Source: Duganella flavida
Lineage (GTDB): Bacteria > Pseudomonadota > Gammaproteobacteria > Burkholderiales > Burkholderiaceae_D
Assembly (NCBI RefSeq): GCF_009857445.1
Contig: NZ_WWCN01000012.1
Location: forward strand, 168,516 to 232,515
Length of the DNA stretch: 64,000 bases
Reading direction: 5' to 3'
The position numbers and the translations under genes are program-made. Positions 17,568-27,051 of this stretch are shown one piece after another. The number at the start of each line of letters is the position of its first letter. Within the stretch, counting starts at the first letter, position 1. The notes under the pieces are model-generated. The model did not search any database, was not told the origin of the DNA, and worked only from the letters and a program-made list of their open reading frames with translations.

Positions 17568-20322
17568 CGATGTCGATGGTGTTCTCCAGCCAGATGCCCA
17601 AATTAGGCGTGCGCGCCTGCTGGGCTGATGGTCCCAGCTCTCCCGGCGGATTGAACTTGGTCCCGATCGGGAGTATCGCGTTGAGGAAGGAGATGTCACC
17701 GGGCGGGAAGTCGATGTGCGTTCCTTTCGGTTCGAAGCCTTCACCGCTTGCTTCCTTCGGCGTGAACACGCGCAGTGCGATATCGTCGGCGTGGTTGATG
17801 AAGGTGATTGGCAGGTTTCTGGTCGCGAGCTTGGCCCAATACACTTTGTCGTGGAAGCCTTTGAATTCAGGGTAGTTCCACGACAGGCCGGTGACGGCGT
17901 CGTTATAGTCCTTTTGCCAGACGTCGAACTCCACGCCCTGCGTGCGGTTCTTCCATACGCGGTAAGGGCCACGGCCCAACCAGCGCATGGACTTCACTTC
18001 GCTTTCAGGATAATCGAAGGTCACGCCCAACGCGTCGACATAACGGCTGCCTTCCATGTTGTAGCCGTAGTTGACACTCAAGCGCCCAGCCGCCGTCAAG
18101 CGCCAGTTCACTTTGCGCAGGTTGCCGGTGTATTCGGCGGAAACCAGCACGTCGTTACCATCACGCGTGGCTTGTATGCGTTTAAGTTCCGCTTTGCCTG
18201 CAACGAGGCGCGGGCCGTTGGTCAGTGGTGCGACCACGTCGCCTTGTTTCAGTTCGCGCAGGTAGCCAGTCGCCTTGTCGATGACGACACTCACTGCGCC
18301 TGCTTGCAAGCGATAGCCGTCGGCCAGCTCGGCCTGCTCGGCCGGCGTTGCGGCCACGCCGCGCGCCGTCATTTGCTCGGCGATTTGCTGCGGGCTGGCG
18401 ATCATCCAGGACCACGTGTACACCTCCCTGCCATTGCGGTCGGTGGCGGTGAAGTACAAAGCATCTTGCTTGCTCCAGTCGCGTGGCAAAGCGATGCTGG
18501 TCACGCCACGCATACCTGCAGCAACGTCCGGCGCCTTCGCGCTGCCTTGCGCCGTCACAGTGTGCCCTGCCTCGCGGCCAAAGCGCACCAGCTGCCAGCT
18601 GAACTTGAGCTGATTGAGATTGGTGAAGTCATAGCGATTCTCCAGCGTGACCGCACCGTCAAACGTCGGCGGCAACGAAGCCATTTCCGACAGCGGCAAA
18701 TACACCGGTGACCAGATCTTTTTGATCGCGAAGAAGCTGCCCTCTTTTTCGCGATACGGACCAACAATACCGTCTGGCGCCTGATTACCCGCGACATCAA
18801 CGACGCCATTATGGTCGTCACGCACAATACCCTCATCGATAAATGACCAGATAAAACCACCGGCGCTGAGCGGATTGCCCAGCATCGCGTTCCACCAGTC
18901 GTTCAAGCTAGCGCCGGCGCCGCCGTCGTACAGGCCATGCAGGAACTCAGTCGGCATAAACACATCGCGGCCATTGAACAGCGAAGTCGCGCAGCAGTTG
19001 TATGTCGGGTAGTGCGCGGTGTCGATGCCGCCGAAGTTTTCCCATGGATGGATCACCGGCCGCTTTTGCACATCCCAATCGCCGAACAAGCGATCAAGAT
19101 CACGATTGAAGCCGCCCTCATTACCATTGGCCCAGAACAGAATCGACGGATGATGCTGGTCGCGCTGTACCAGCTCCTTCACCAGCGGCGTGGCAACGTC
19201 CGTATCGTAAGCCTTCTGCCAGCCGGTTAACTCGTCAATCACGTACAGGCCTACTTCATCGGCCACGTCGAGGAAATGCGAATCCGGCGGATAGTGCGAC
19301 ATGCGTACCGCGTTCATATTCATTTCCTTCATCAGCTTCGCGTCCTGATAACTTATGGCTTTGCTGGTGGTACGGCCAGTGGTTGGCCAGATCGAATGAC
19401 GATTCGAACCTTTCAAGCGCACCTTGTGGCCATTGACGTAGACGCCATCGCGCGGACGCAGCTCAATGGTGCGGAAGCCGATAGTCTTGCTGACCTCATG
19501 CACCGTCTTGCCGCCGCTAAGCAACTCGAAGCGCACCTGATAGCGCTGCGGATTCTCCGCCGACCAGGGCACGATGCGTTCAACACGTCCATGCAAGTGC
19601 ACCTTGCCGTCGACAACCTCCGCGCTCATCTCCTTGCCGATCGGCGTACCAGCCAACGTGGTGACCCGCGCGTTAACCTTGCCGTTGCTCGCACCGGACA
19701 GGAACACGTCGGCATCAAAATCACCCGTGTGGCGTGCATCAAGGCTGATGCGTTCAATGTTGGCAAGCGGTTTCGCCTCCAGCCACACCGGCCGGTAGAT
19801 GCCACTGAATAGCCAAAAATCGGCAGTACGCTCGGCGCGGTTGACCGAGGCATTGGCCGAGTAGCGGTTCACCGTCACTTCCAGCTGGTTGCTTTCGCCA
19901 GATTTGAGTAAGCGCGTTACGTCATAACGGAACTCGTAAAAGCCGCCTTGATGCACCGGGCCAGCGGCCTGCCCATTAATCTTGACCAGCGTGTCCGTCA
20001 TCGCCGCGCCGAACACGATCTCAATCTGCTTGCCGCGCCACGTGGCGGGTACGTTAAACTGGTGGCGGTAGATGCCGGTGTTGTCAGGTGCAGGATCCTT
20101 CTGCCAGTCGCTGTAGTAGCGATAAGAACCGAAGCCCTCCATCTCCCAGTTGGACGGCACAGGAATTTTTTTCCACTCGCCGCTATTGCGGCCGCCGTTG
20201 ACATGGAAGTCCCACTCAACGCGATGGTCCTTGTCGGTTCCGCTCAGGTATTGAACCTGCGTCGGCTCCGCAACGCACTGGCTACCCAGCACCAGTAGAA
20301 AAGCACCAAGCAACAAACGCAT
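17533..20322 (-). CDS. Glycoside hydrolase family 2 enzyme (probable beta-galactosidase)
   Basis: A 929-residue exported enzyme (signal MRLLLGAFLLVLGSQCVA). The order is jelly-roll sugar-binding domain (SNWEMEGFGSYRYYSDW; FEFRYDVTRLL region), immunoglobulin-like domain, TIM barrel, and C-terminal beta-sandwich. Catalytic residues of GH2 are visible: acid/base Glu in WANGNEGG and nucleophile Glu in MPTEFLHGLYD. It is the last gene of the TonB-receptor/GH operon; its start shares one base with the GH95 stop (TAATG). In other xyloglucan loci GH2 enzymes remove side-chain galactose, so beta-galactosidase is likely, though GH2 also holds mannosidases and glucuronidases. Confidence 0.85.
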   Translation of the reverse strand: MRLLLGAFLLVLGSQCVAEPTQVQYLSGTDKDHRVEWDFHVNGGRNSGEWKKIPVPSNWEMEGFGSYRYYSDWQKDPAPDNTGIYRHQFNVPATWRGKQIEIVFGAAMTDTLVKINGQAAGPVHQGGFYEFRYDVTRLLKSGESNQLEVTVNRYSANASVNRAERTADFWLFSGIYRPVWLEAKPLANIERISLDARHTGDFDADVFLSGASNGKVNARVTTLAGTPIGKEMSAEVVDGKVHLHGRVERIVPWSAENPQRYQVRFELLSGGKTVHEVSKTIGFRTIELRPRDGVYVNGHKVRLKGSNRHSIWPTTGRTTSKAISYQDAKLMKEMNMNAVRMSHYPPDSHFLDVADEVGLYVIDELTGWQKAYDTDVATPLVKELVQRDQHHPSILFWANGNEGGFNRDLDRLFGDWDVQKRPVIHPWENFGGIDTAHYPTYNCCATSLFNGRDVFMPTEFLHGLYDGGAGASLNDWWNAMLGNPLSAGGFIWSFIDEGIVRDDHNGVVDVAGNQAPDGIVGPYREKEGSFFAIKKIWSPVYLPLSEMASLPPTFDGAVTLENRYDFTNLNQLKFSWQLVRFGREAGHTVTAQGSAKAPDVAAGMRGVTSIALPRDWSKQDALYFTATDRNGREVYTWSWMIASPQQIAEQMTARGVAATPAEQAELADGYRLQAGAVSVVIDKATGYLRELKQGDVVAPLTNGPRLVAGKAELKRIQATRDGNDVLVSAEYTGNLRKVNWRLTAAGRLSVNYGYNMEGSRYVDALGVTFDYPESEVKSMRWLGRGPYRVWKNRTQGVEFDVWQKDYNDAVTGLSWNYPEFKGFHDKVYWAKLATRNLPITFINHADDIALRVFTPKEASGEGFEPKGTHIDFPPGDISFLNAILPIGTKFNPPGELGPSAQQARTPNLGIWLENTIDIVIGEATSDNGG

Positions 20323-22628
20323 TACAAGCTCCTTCCGAATTGTTTGCTCTCGCCGGTTTTCAGGTTGAGCGGCACCACCTTGTCGCCGTAGCGCACCACG
20401 CCTGCGCCCTCGCCGGCGGTACGACGAATGGTGGCGGCAGTCAGCTTGCCGTCTGTCCAGCTCAGGTCCACTTCATAGCCGCCGCGTGCGCGCAGGCCTT
20501 TGATCGAACCATTGGCCCAAGCCGACGGCAACGCTGGTAGCAAATGGATTTCGCCGGTCTGCGATTGCAGCAGCATTTCACACATCGCTGCCGTGGCGCC
20601 GAAATTACCGTCGATCTGGAATGGCGGATGAGCGTCGAACATGTTGGGATATGTGCCGCCGGCGTTGTTACTCTCCGTGCCCTGGCTGGCTTGCTGCGCA
20701 GCGCGCGCGCCCGGTTTGGCGAGTTGGCCGCGCAGCATTTTGTAGGCATGGTCGCCGTCCAACAGGCGCGCCCAGTAAGCGGTCTTCCATGCCATCGACC
20801 AGCCGGTGCCTGCATCGCCGCGTGCTTCCAGCGATTTACGCGCCGCTGCAGCCAGTGTCGGCGTTTTGGTCGGCGAGATCTGGCGGCCGGGGAAGACGCC
20901 GAACAGGTGCGACACGTGACGGTGCGTATCGCCCGGCGTATCAAGCACTTTGTCCTTTTTCTCGTCCATCCATTCCAGCAGTTGCCCCCAGCTGCCAATG
21001 CCCGGCGTGGCCAGCTTGTCGCGCATGGCGGCGATGCGATCGCGGTATTGCGTATCGCTCAAGGCGTCGGCAGCTTCCACGGTGTTGTTGAACAGGTCCC
21101 AGATGATTTCCTGGTCATAGCTGACGCCATCTTCTATCGGACCGTGTTCTGGCGACCAGCCAAGTGGCGCGACCAGGCGGCCGTCCGGCAGCTCTTTCAG
21201 GTAGTCTTCCCAGAAGGCGACGGCTTCCTGCATCATCGGGTAAGCAACGGTACGCAGGAAGACTTTATCCTGCGTGTAGACGTAGTGCTCCCAGAAGTGC
21301 TGCATGTACCAGGCATTGCCAGTCTTGTTCCACACGTAGCCCATTGCACCGAATGGATTCGATTCAGTGCGCACGGTCCAGCCACGTACTGGCTTGCCGG
21401 CCTTGCTGACGAAGGTTTCTTCGCGCTGCACTGCTTCACCGCTCAGGTCCGGCTGCGACATTTGCACCGACTCCGGATGCGCAATGGCTTGCGCTGCGGT
21501 GTCGGCCACCAGCTTACGGTACACCGGCGCCACACCTTGCACGAAGTTGAAAAACGGCTTGGCGTGTTCGGACAGGTTGGCCGGTTCGGCAGGCCAGTAA
21601 TTCATCTGGATGTTGATGTTGGTGTGGTAGTCCGAATTCCACGGCGGCGTGAGGCTGTTGTTCCACAAGCCTTGCAGGTTGGCTGGCAGCGAGCCGCGCG
21701 AACTGGAGATCAGCAGGTAACGGCCGAATTGGAAGAATTGCGCTTCCAGTTCTGGATCCTTGCCGTCGGCGGTGTACGCCGCGATGCGTTGATCGGTCGG
21801 CAGTGCACGGCGTACGGCAGACGCATCTCCAAAGTCCACCGCCACGCGCTTAAACTGTGCGGCGTAATCACGTTCATGTGCCCCCAACAGCGACGGCCAG
21901 CGTGCTGCGGCGGCGACTTGCGCCGCCACACGCTGCAGCGGTGCTTCGCCGTTGAAGCGGCGGGAGGAATCGTTGACGTAACTGGTGCCCGCGCCGAGGA
22001 TCAGCGTGATGGCGTCCGCGCCGGTGAAGGTAATCTTGCCGCCCTCCACCGCCAGCTTGCCGCCCTCATTCAGCACCTGCACCTGGCTCGCGTACTGCAT
22101 CGCATTCGGCAGCGCGCCGGTTGCAACGATGTGCCCATCTTGCGCGCGGATCTGCGCACCATGCATGTCCGTCAGCTCGATGGAGCCAGTGTACTGTCCT
22201 CGCTTGCTCGCCGTCAGCCGTACTGCAATCACCTGCGCCGGATAACTCGCCAGCGCCTCGCGCTTGAACTGAACACCGTTGTGCGTATAGCTTACCGTGT
22301 GCAGGCTGCGCGCCAGATCCAGCTTGCGCGCATATGCCGTCGTTCCCTGCTCGTGTCCCGGCAGGTTGATGTACACATCGCCAAACGGCTGGTAGGCCCC
22401 CATCGCCTTATCATCGCCAGTCCATAGCGTGATGTCATTGAACTGCAAGCGCTCGCGCGCCAGTTGGCCGAAGATCATCGCGCCGATGCGGCCATTGCCG
22501 ATCGGGAGCGCTTCCTTCTCCCAGCCCGCCGCCGTATCCGGCGCAGGTTGCGTGTAGCGCAAAGTCAGGTCCGGCGCTGCGGAGGCATTGGCAGCGACCA
22601 GCGCCGCAGCAAACAACAATCGCTTCAT
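20322..22628 (-). CDS. Glycoside hydrolase family 95 protein (alpha-L-fucosidase type)
   Basis: A 768-residue exported enzyme (signal MKRLLFAAALVAANASA). The N-terminal domain starts LRYTQPAPDTAAGWEKEALPIGNGRIGAMIFG, the GH95 hallmark. The (alpha/alpha)6 barrel carries the catalytic-region motifs TNINIQMNYWPAEPANL (two Asn), GWSPEHGP (Glu) and QIDGNFGATAAM (Asp). Family enzymes are 1,2-alpha-L-fucosidases or alpha-L-galactosidases; fucose on galactosylated xyloglucan side chains is the fitting substrate here. It overlaps the GH39 stop by four bases and touches the GH2 start, so the three are translationally coupled. Confidence 0.88.
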   Translation of the reverse strand: MKRLLFAAALVAANASAAPDLTLRYTQPAPDTAAGWEKEALPIGNGRIGAMIFGQLARERLQFNDITLWTGDDKAMGAYQPFGDVYINLPGHEQGTTAYARKLDLARSLHTVSYTHNGVQFKREALASYPAQVIAVRLTASKRGQYTGSIELTDMHGAQIRAQDGHIVATGALPNAMQYASQVQVLNEGGKLAVEGGKITFTGADAITLILGAGTSYVNDSSRRFNGEAPLQRVAAQVAAAARWPSLLGAHERDYAAQFKRVAVDFGDASAVRRALPTDQRIAAYTADGKDPELEAQFFQFGRYLLISSSRGSLPANLQGLWNNSLTPPWNSDYHTNINIQMNYWPAEPANLSEHAKPFFNFVQGVAPVYRKLVADTAAQAIAHPESVQMSQPDLSGEAVQREETFVSKAGKPVRGWTVRTESNPFGAMGYVWNKTGNAWYMQHFWEHYVYTQDKVFLRTVAYPMMQEAVAFWEDYLKELPDGRLVAPLGWSPEHGPIEDGVSYDQEIIWDLFNNTVEAADALSDTQYRDRIAAMRDKLATPGIGSWGQLLEWMDEKKDKVLDTPGDTHRHVSHLFGVFPGRQISPTKTPTLAAAARKSLEARGDAGTGWSMAWKTAYWARLLDGDHAYKMLRGQLAKPGARAAQQASQGTESNNAGGTYPNMFDAHPPFQIDGNFGATAAMCEMLLQSQTGEIHLLPALPSAWANGSIKGLRARGGYEVDLSWTDGKLTAATIRRTAGEGAGVVRYGDKVVPLNLKTGESKQFGRSL

Positions 22629-24166
22629 TGCGGATTAATCCTGATTAGCACAATGTCGTTGACGCGCATCTTCACTTTCACCGATGCCGCGCCCGATGCC
22701 GGCACGCGCACTGTGCTGGTTTGCGGCCTATCCGTCGTCAAGGCCTGCAAGCGCTCTACCTGTTTCGGCGTAAGCGTCTTCGGCGATCCCATTTTCAGGT
22801 AAGCCGTATGCGCATCATTCGCTTCAAAGCCGGTGCGGTAAACGCTAACCGCATACGCGCCCGGCTTGAAGCCTTTCAGGTCCACGCTCACTGGCGCACC
22901 ATCACGTGTCGGCTGCACAGTGGTGTAGAAACCACGATTGCTACGTCCTTGCTTCGGCGTCTGGAAGTCCCACGCCAGCACCTGTACGCCACGTTCATCC
23001 TTGGCCGCGTAGCTTTGCGCATCGGCCGTCTTGATGGCAGCGTCGCCCAACTGGTTCAGGTACTTGTAGGCAAACCACGACGGCTTGCGTATGCCTTGAG
23101 GATTCATCAGGCCAAAGCCACCTTCGAACGGCGCGGTCGGTGGACCCGGCTCTTCAAACAGATCGCTGTAAGTCCAGTAGCTCATGCCCTGCACGATGCC
23201 TTCGGTGGCTTTGAGCTTGCTCAGAATATACGGTGCGCTGATGTAGGAATCGTGCACAGGATCGCGCGGCGTGTAGCTGGTGCTCCACTCGGTAAAGTAC
23301 AGCGGCATGTCGCCATGACCGGCAGCCTTCATCTCATTGCGCACCTTGCGCACATCGCCCACGATGGCGTCTGGCGATGGCGACAGCTTGGTGTCGTCCT
23401 TGCCATTCTCGTCGAGGAAGCCGCCATCCACGCCATAGGTGTGCGTAGTGACGAAATCCGCAATCGAGCCGGAAGCCTTCACATGCGCCAGGAACTCCGG
23501 CACCCAAGCTGCACCAGCCGTCGATGGACCGCCTACGCGCAACGCAGGATCGATCGCCTTGATGGTGCGCGAGCTGATGTCGAACAATTCGAAGTACACC
23601 TTCTGGTCCGCCTTCTCCCAGAAACCGTCGAGGTTAGGCTCGTTCCACACTTCGAAGAACCACGAGCGCACTTCCTCCTTGCCGTAGCGGTCCTGCGCGT
23701 GGCGCACAAACGCGTCCACCAGCGCGGCCCATTTCTTCGGATCTGGATGCGAGGTATTGCCCTTCCAGTAGAAGATGTTCAGGTCCGAACTACGCATGGC
23801 CAGCGGCGTAAAGCCCAATTCCACGAACGGCTTCACGCCCATCTTCAACAAACGGTCGTATAGGTAATCGAGCTTGGTCCAGTCGTACACCGGTTTGCCA
23901 TCCACTTCCTTGTACGTGCCCAGCACGTCGTGGAAGATGGCGTGGAAGCGAATGTAGCGGAAGCCCAATTCGTCCTTCGCGGTCTTCAGCTGAGCGAGAC
24001 TATCGTCACGTATCAGCGTGCCCGGATAATCCGAGCCGACCGACAGGTCAGCGAAACGGTCGCGCGGCGTGGTGGATGCGGCGGCATCCACCACGATATG
24101 GCGCACGTCGGCGGCGCTTGCTGCACCGGCCAACGCCATCAACAACAACGCTGCAGGTGTCTTCAT
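22625..24166 (-). CDS. Glycoside hydrolase family 39 protein (beta-xylosidase type)
   Basis: A 513-residue exported enzyme (signal MKTPAALLLMALAGAASA). The TIM barrel has the GH39 acid/base in FFEVWNEPNLDGFW and nucleophile in LYFTEWSTSYTPRDPVHDSY; a C-terminal beta domain follows. Known GH39 members are beta-xylosidases and alpha-L-iduronidases, and the DxFEEPG-like segment (TYSDLFEEPGPP) is xylosidase-like. In this locus it might take xylose, or another pentose, from xyloglucan or xylan fragments. GH39 is not a standard member of described xyloglucan loci. It overlaps the GH31 stop by four bases (ATGA). Confidence 0.87.
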   Translation of the reverse strand: MKTPAALLLMALAGAASAADVRHIVVDAAASTTPRDRFADLSVGSDYPGTLIRDDSLAQLKTAKDELGFRYIRFHAIFHDVLGTYKEVDGKPVYDWTKLDYLYDRLLKMGVKPFVELGFTPLAMRSSDLNIFYWKGNTSHPDPKKWAALVDAFVRHAQDRYGKEEVRSWFFEVWNEPNLDGFWEKADQKVYFELFDISSRTIKAIDPALRVGGPSTAGAAWVPEFLAHVKASGSIADFVTTHTYGVDGGFLDENGKDDTKLSPSPDAIVGDVRKVRNEMKAAGHGDMPLYFTEWSTSYTPRDPVHDSYISAPYILSKLKATEGIVQGMSYWTYSDLFEEPGPPTAPFEGGFGLMNPQGIRKPSWFAYKYLNQLGDAAIKTADAQSYAAKDERGVQVLAWDFQTPKQGRSNRGFYTTVQPTRDGAPVSVDLKGFKPGAYAVSVYRTGFEANDAHTAYLKMGSPKTLTPKQVERLQALTTDRPQTSTVRVPASGAASVKVKMRVNDIVLIRINPQ

Positions 24167-27030
24167 TTCTTCACCGTGATCGATTTGCCTTCATAGTTCA
24201 CCACTTTATCAGCGGCGTCGAAATTGTCTGTGCTCGATACGCCCGGCTTGATGAAGCGTACGTTGAACTGGCGCTTCGCCACCATACCCTTGTACTGGCC
24301 AACGCGGTCGCCGATAGTCAGCACACCGTTCTTGTAGCTAAGCGGTATGCGGCTGGCTTCACCGCGCTGGTAGCCGTTGCTGACGCCATCATCTTCATAC
24401 AGGCTAAATTTGCCATCCGCGCCGGTGTACACATTCAGCGTGATCGGTGCATCCGGCTTCTCATCCACGTACTGCGTTACCGGACCGAGAGGCAGGATAG
24501 CACCAGCTTTCACCAGCACCGGCATACGCGTTTCCGGCGCCTTGATGTTTGCCGTGCTGCCACCCTTGTGCAGTTCACCGGTATAGAAATCGTACCAGTC
24601 CGCACCTTTCGGCATGTACACGCTGCGCTCGCGCGCGCCGTACACATACACCGGCGCCACCAGCATGCTGCGGCCGAACAGGTATTGATCCTTGATGTCC
24701 TTCACCGCTTCATCGTGCGGGAAGTCCATCACCAGGCCGCGCATGATGGCGCCGGACTCGTAATGGATGTCGGCAGCGGCCGAGTAAATATAAGGCATCA
24801 GGCGATAGCGCAGCTGGTCGTACCACACCATCGATTCACGCATGGCCGAACCTTGCGGCGAAATTTCGTGAATCTCGCGCTTCACCACTTCACCATGGGA
24901 GCGGAACAGCGGCGAGAACGCGCCAAACTGGAACCAGCGCAGATTCAGCTCACGCCATTCTTTCAAGTCTTCCGGATTACCCTGCTTCGCACCGGTGTTG
25001 CGGTTCTCCTGCGCCGAGCCCACGTCGCCGACCTGGAAGCGCGTTTCCTGCGCATAGCCGCCAATATCGTGCGTCCAGTTGGCGATACCTGACATGGAAA
25101 TGCTCACGCCCGCCGAGATCTGGTCATACAGATTGTTCCAGCGGCTGGCCGTATCACCACTCCACACAGCTGCGCCATTGCGCTGGATACCCGCAAAACC
25201 GGAACGCGACAAGATGAACTGGCGCTTCTCCGGCTGGTCCTTCTTCAGGTGCGAGTAGAAGCCTTCCGTATGCACCAGGCTATACGGATTGAAGGTGATC
25301 TCGCCGCCGCCATAAATGGTCGGGCCGATCAACTTTTTAAAATCGGCAGGACGCGTATTCGACAGCACATCCGGCTCGGTGTTATCCATCCACCACGCGT
25401 CGAAGCCCAGATCCACCAGCTTCGGTTTCATCTGGCGATAGTAAATGTCGCGCGCTTCCGGCGTATATGGATCGTAGTGGCTGTTCTTGTAGCCCGGACC
25501 TACCCAATCAAGATCGCCATTCTCGACGTTCTTGGTCCACATATAGCCTTTCGCTGCCAGCTCCTTGTAGTTGTCGGTGTTGGCGTAGAACTTACCCCAG
25601 ATCGAAATCATGATGCGCGCGTTGGACTTGTGGACTTCATCCACCATCGCCTTGGAATCAGGGAAGCGCGCCTTGTCGAAATCGTGCGAGCCCCAGCCAT
25701 CTTGCGGCCAGTAGAACCAGTCCTGCACCATGTTATCGACCGGCCAGCCTTGCTTGCGATACTCGCGCAGTACGCCCAGCAACTGCTCCTGCGTTTCGTA
25801 GCGCTGGCGCGATTGCCAGAAGCCGTAGGCCCACTTCGGCATCATCGGCGCTTGCCCGGTCAGGTGGTGATAACCAGCGATGACGTTGTCGATGTTCTCG
25901 CCGTTGATGACGTAGTAGTTGATACTCTGCGCGACTTCCGACGAGAAGGTCAGCGAATGGCGCTCCGCTTCCGGCAGCGGATCGTTGTGGGTGATCGCCA
26001 CCATGCCGCCGCTCGGCTTCCATTCCAGATGCAGCTTGACTGGCTTGTTGGCCTCGAACTTCACTTCAAAGTTGTGATACCAAGGATTCCAGCCCTGGCG
26101 CCATACATCCATGATCTCCTTGCCCTCAACCGACAGTCTGGCGTAGTCCGACGAATACAGCTGCAGCTTGTGCACGCCCGCTTTCGGCGACGCCATCGAT
26201 CCTTCCCACACCACCTTCAATCCCGGCGTTTTCGGATCGCCCGCTTCTTTCGGCCAGTTCTCGGCCACGTCCTTCAGGTACTGGTAAGCGATGTCCTTTT
26301 CCTGGCGCGTGAACACCAGCTTATCGCCAACGTAATAGCGTGCTGTGAGGCCGCCGGCCTTGCCATCTGCATCCGTCAATTGCAGGTCGCGGCTCAGCCA
26401 CGCATACGGCTTGGCGTCGCCGAAGCGCGAGATCGAGTTGTTATCCCACAGGACGCCGTAGTTTTTATCCGAGACCACGAACGGCACGGCAATCGCCATA
26501 TTGTGCTGCATCAGCAGCACGTCTTCGCCGTTGAGATTCATCTGGTGATTCTGGTGCTGGCCCAAGCCGTAGAAGGCATCCTTGGTGCCGTAATTAAAGC
26601 CTTGCTTCACCGCGAGGAACGGCTTGCCGTCCACCGACGTTGGCGCCATGCTTTCCGCTTCCTGCGTCAGGAAGGCTTTACCTGCGGCGTTAAAGAACTG
26701 CACCTGGCCAGTGGCCAGCGACACCGCCACCGAAATCTTTTTCGCCTTAAGCGTGACTTTATCCTTGCCCGAAGCGCTGACATTGAAGTTACCGCTAACA
26801 GGAGCGGCCACGGTCATCAGCGATGGATTCAGTGCCTTGCCGGCTTGATCGAGCTTCACCACGTGAATGATGTTATCGGCCATGACCTCAAGCCGCACTT
26901 CTTTTGCAGCGCCGCTGTCAGGCTTGACCACAACACCGGTGGCGGTCTTTTCAAAAGTACCGGCCAGCGCGTGACCGGCCATCATCACGGCCACACCGGC
27001 GGCCGCAGGGACGAGAGTTTTGATACGCAT
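24163..27030 (-). CDS. Glycoside hydrolase family 31 protein with PA14 insert (alpha-xylosidase)
   Basis: A 955-residue exported enzyme (signal MRIKTLVPAAAGVAVMMAGHALA). An N-terminal beta-sandwich is interrupted near residues 225-340 by a PA14-like module (LTARYYVG, LQLYSSDYARLSVEGKEIMD). The barrel carries nucleophile Asp in WWMDNTEPD and acid/base Asp in WSGDTASRW, and a DUF5110-type C-terminal sandwich follows. The PA14 insertion and sequence style match the xyloglucan-specific alpha-xylosidases of Cellvibrio (Xyl31A type), which remove xylose from the non-reducing end of oligosaccharides. It lies between GH35 and GH39 with 4-bp overlap to GH39. Confidence 0.9.
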   Translation of the reverse strand: MRIKTLVPAAAGVAVMMAGHALAGTFEKTATGVVVKPDSGAAKEVRLEVMADNIIHVVKLDQAGKALNPSLMTVAAPVSGNFNVSASGKDKVTLKAKKISVAVSLATGQVQFFNAAGKAFLTQEAESMAPTSVDGKPFLAVKQGFNYGTKDAFYGLGQHQNHQMNLNGEDVLLMQHNMAIAVPFVVSDKNYGVLWDNNSISRFGDAKPYAWLSRDLQLTDADGKAGGLTARYYVGDKLVFTRQEKDIAYQYLKDVAENWPKEAGDPKTPGLKVVWEGSMASPKAGVHKLQLYSSDYARLSVEGKEIMDVWRQGWNPWYHNFEVKFEANKPVKLHLEWKPSGGMVAITHNDPLPEAERHSLTFSSEVAQSINYYVINGENIDNVIAGYHHLTGQAPMMPKWAYGFWQSRQRYETQEQLLGVLREYRKQGWPVDNMVQDWFYWPQDGWGSHDFDKARFPDSKAMVDEVHKSNARIMISIWGKFYANTDNYKELAAKGYMWTKNVENGDLDWVGPGYKNSHYDPYTPEARDIYYRQMKPKLVDLGFDAWWMDNTEPDVLSNTRPADFKKLIGPTIYGGGEITFNPYSLVHTEGFYSHLKKDQPEKRQFILSRSGFAGIQRNGAAVWSGDTASRWNNLYDQISAGVSISMSGIANWTHDIGGYAQETRFQVGDVGSAQENRNTGAKQGNPEDLKEWRELNLRWFQFGAFSPLFRSHGEVVKREIHEISPQGSAMRESMVWYDQLRYRLMPYIYSAAADIHYESGAIMRGLVMDFPHDEAVKDIKDQYLFGRSMLVAPVYVYGARERSVYMPKGADWYDFYTGELHKGGSTANIKAPETRMPVLVKAGAILPLGPVTQYVDEKPDAPITLNVYTGADGKFSLYEDDGVSNGYQRGEASRIPLSYKNGVLTIGDRVGQYKGMVAKRQFNVRFIKPGVSSTDNFDAADKVVNYEGKSITVKK

Positions 27031-27051
27031 GATGTCTCCGTTTTTTTAGTT

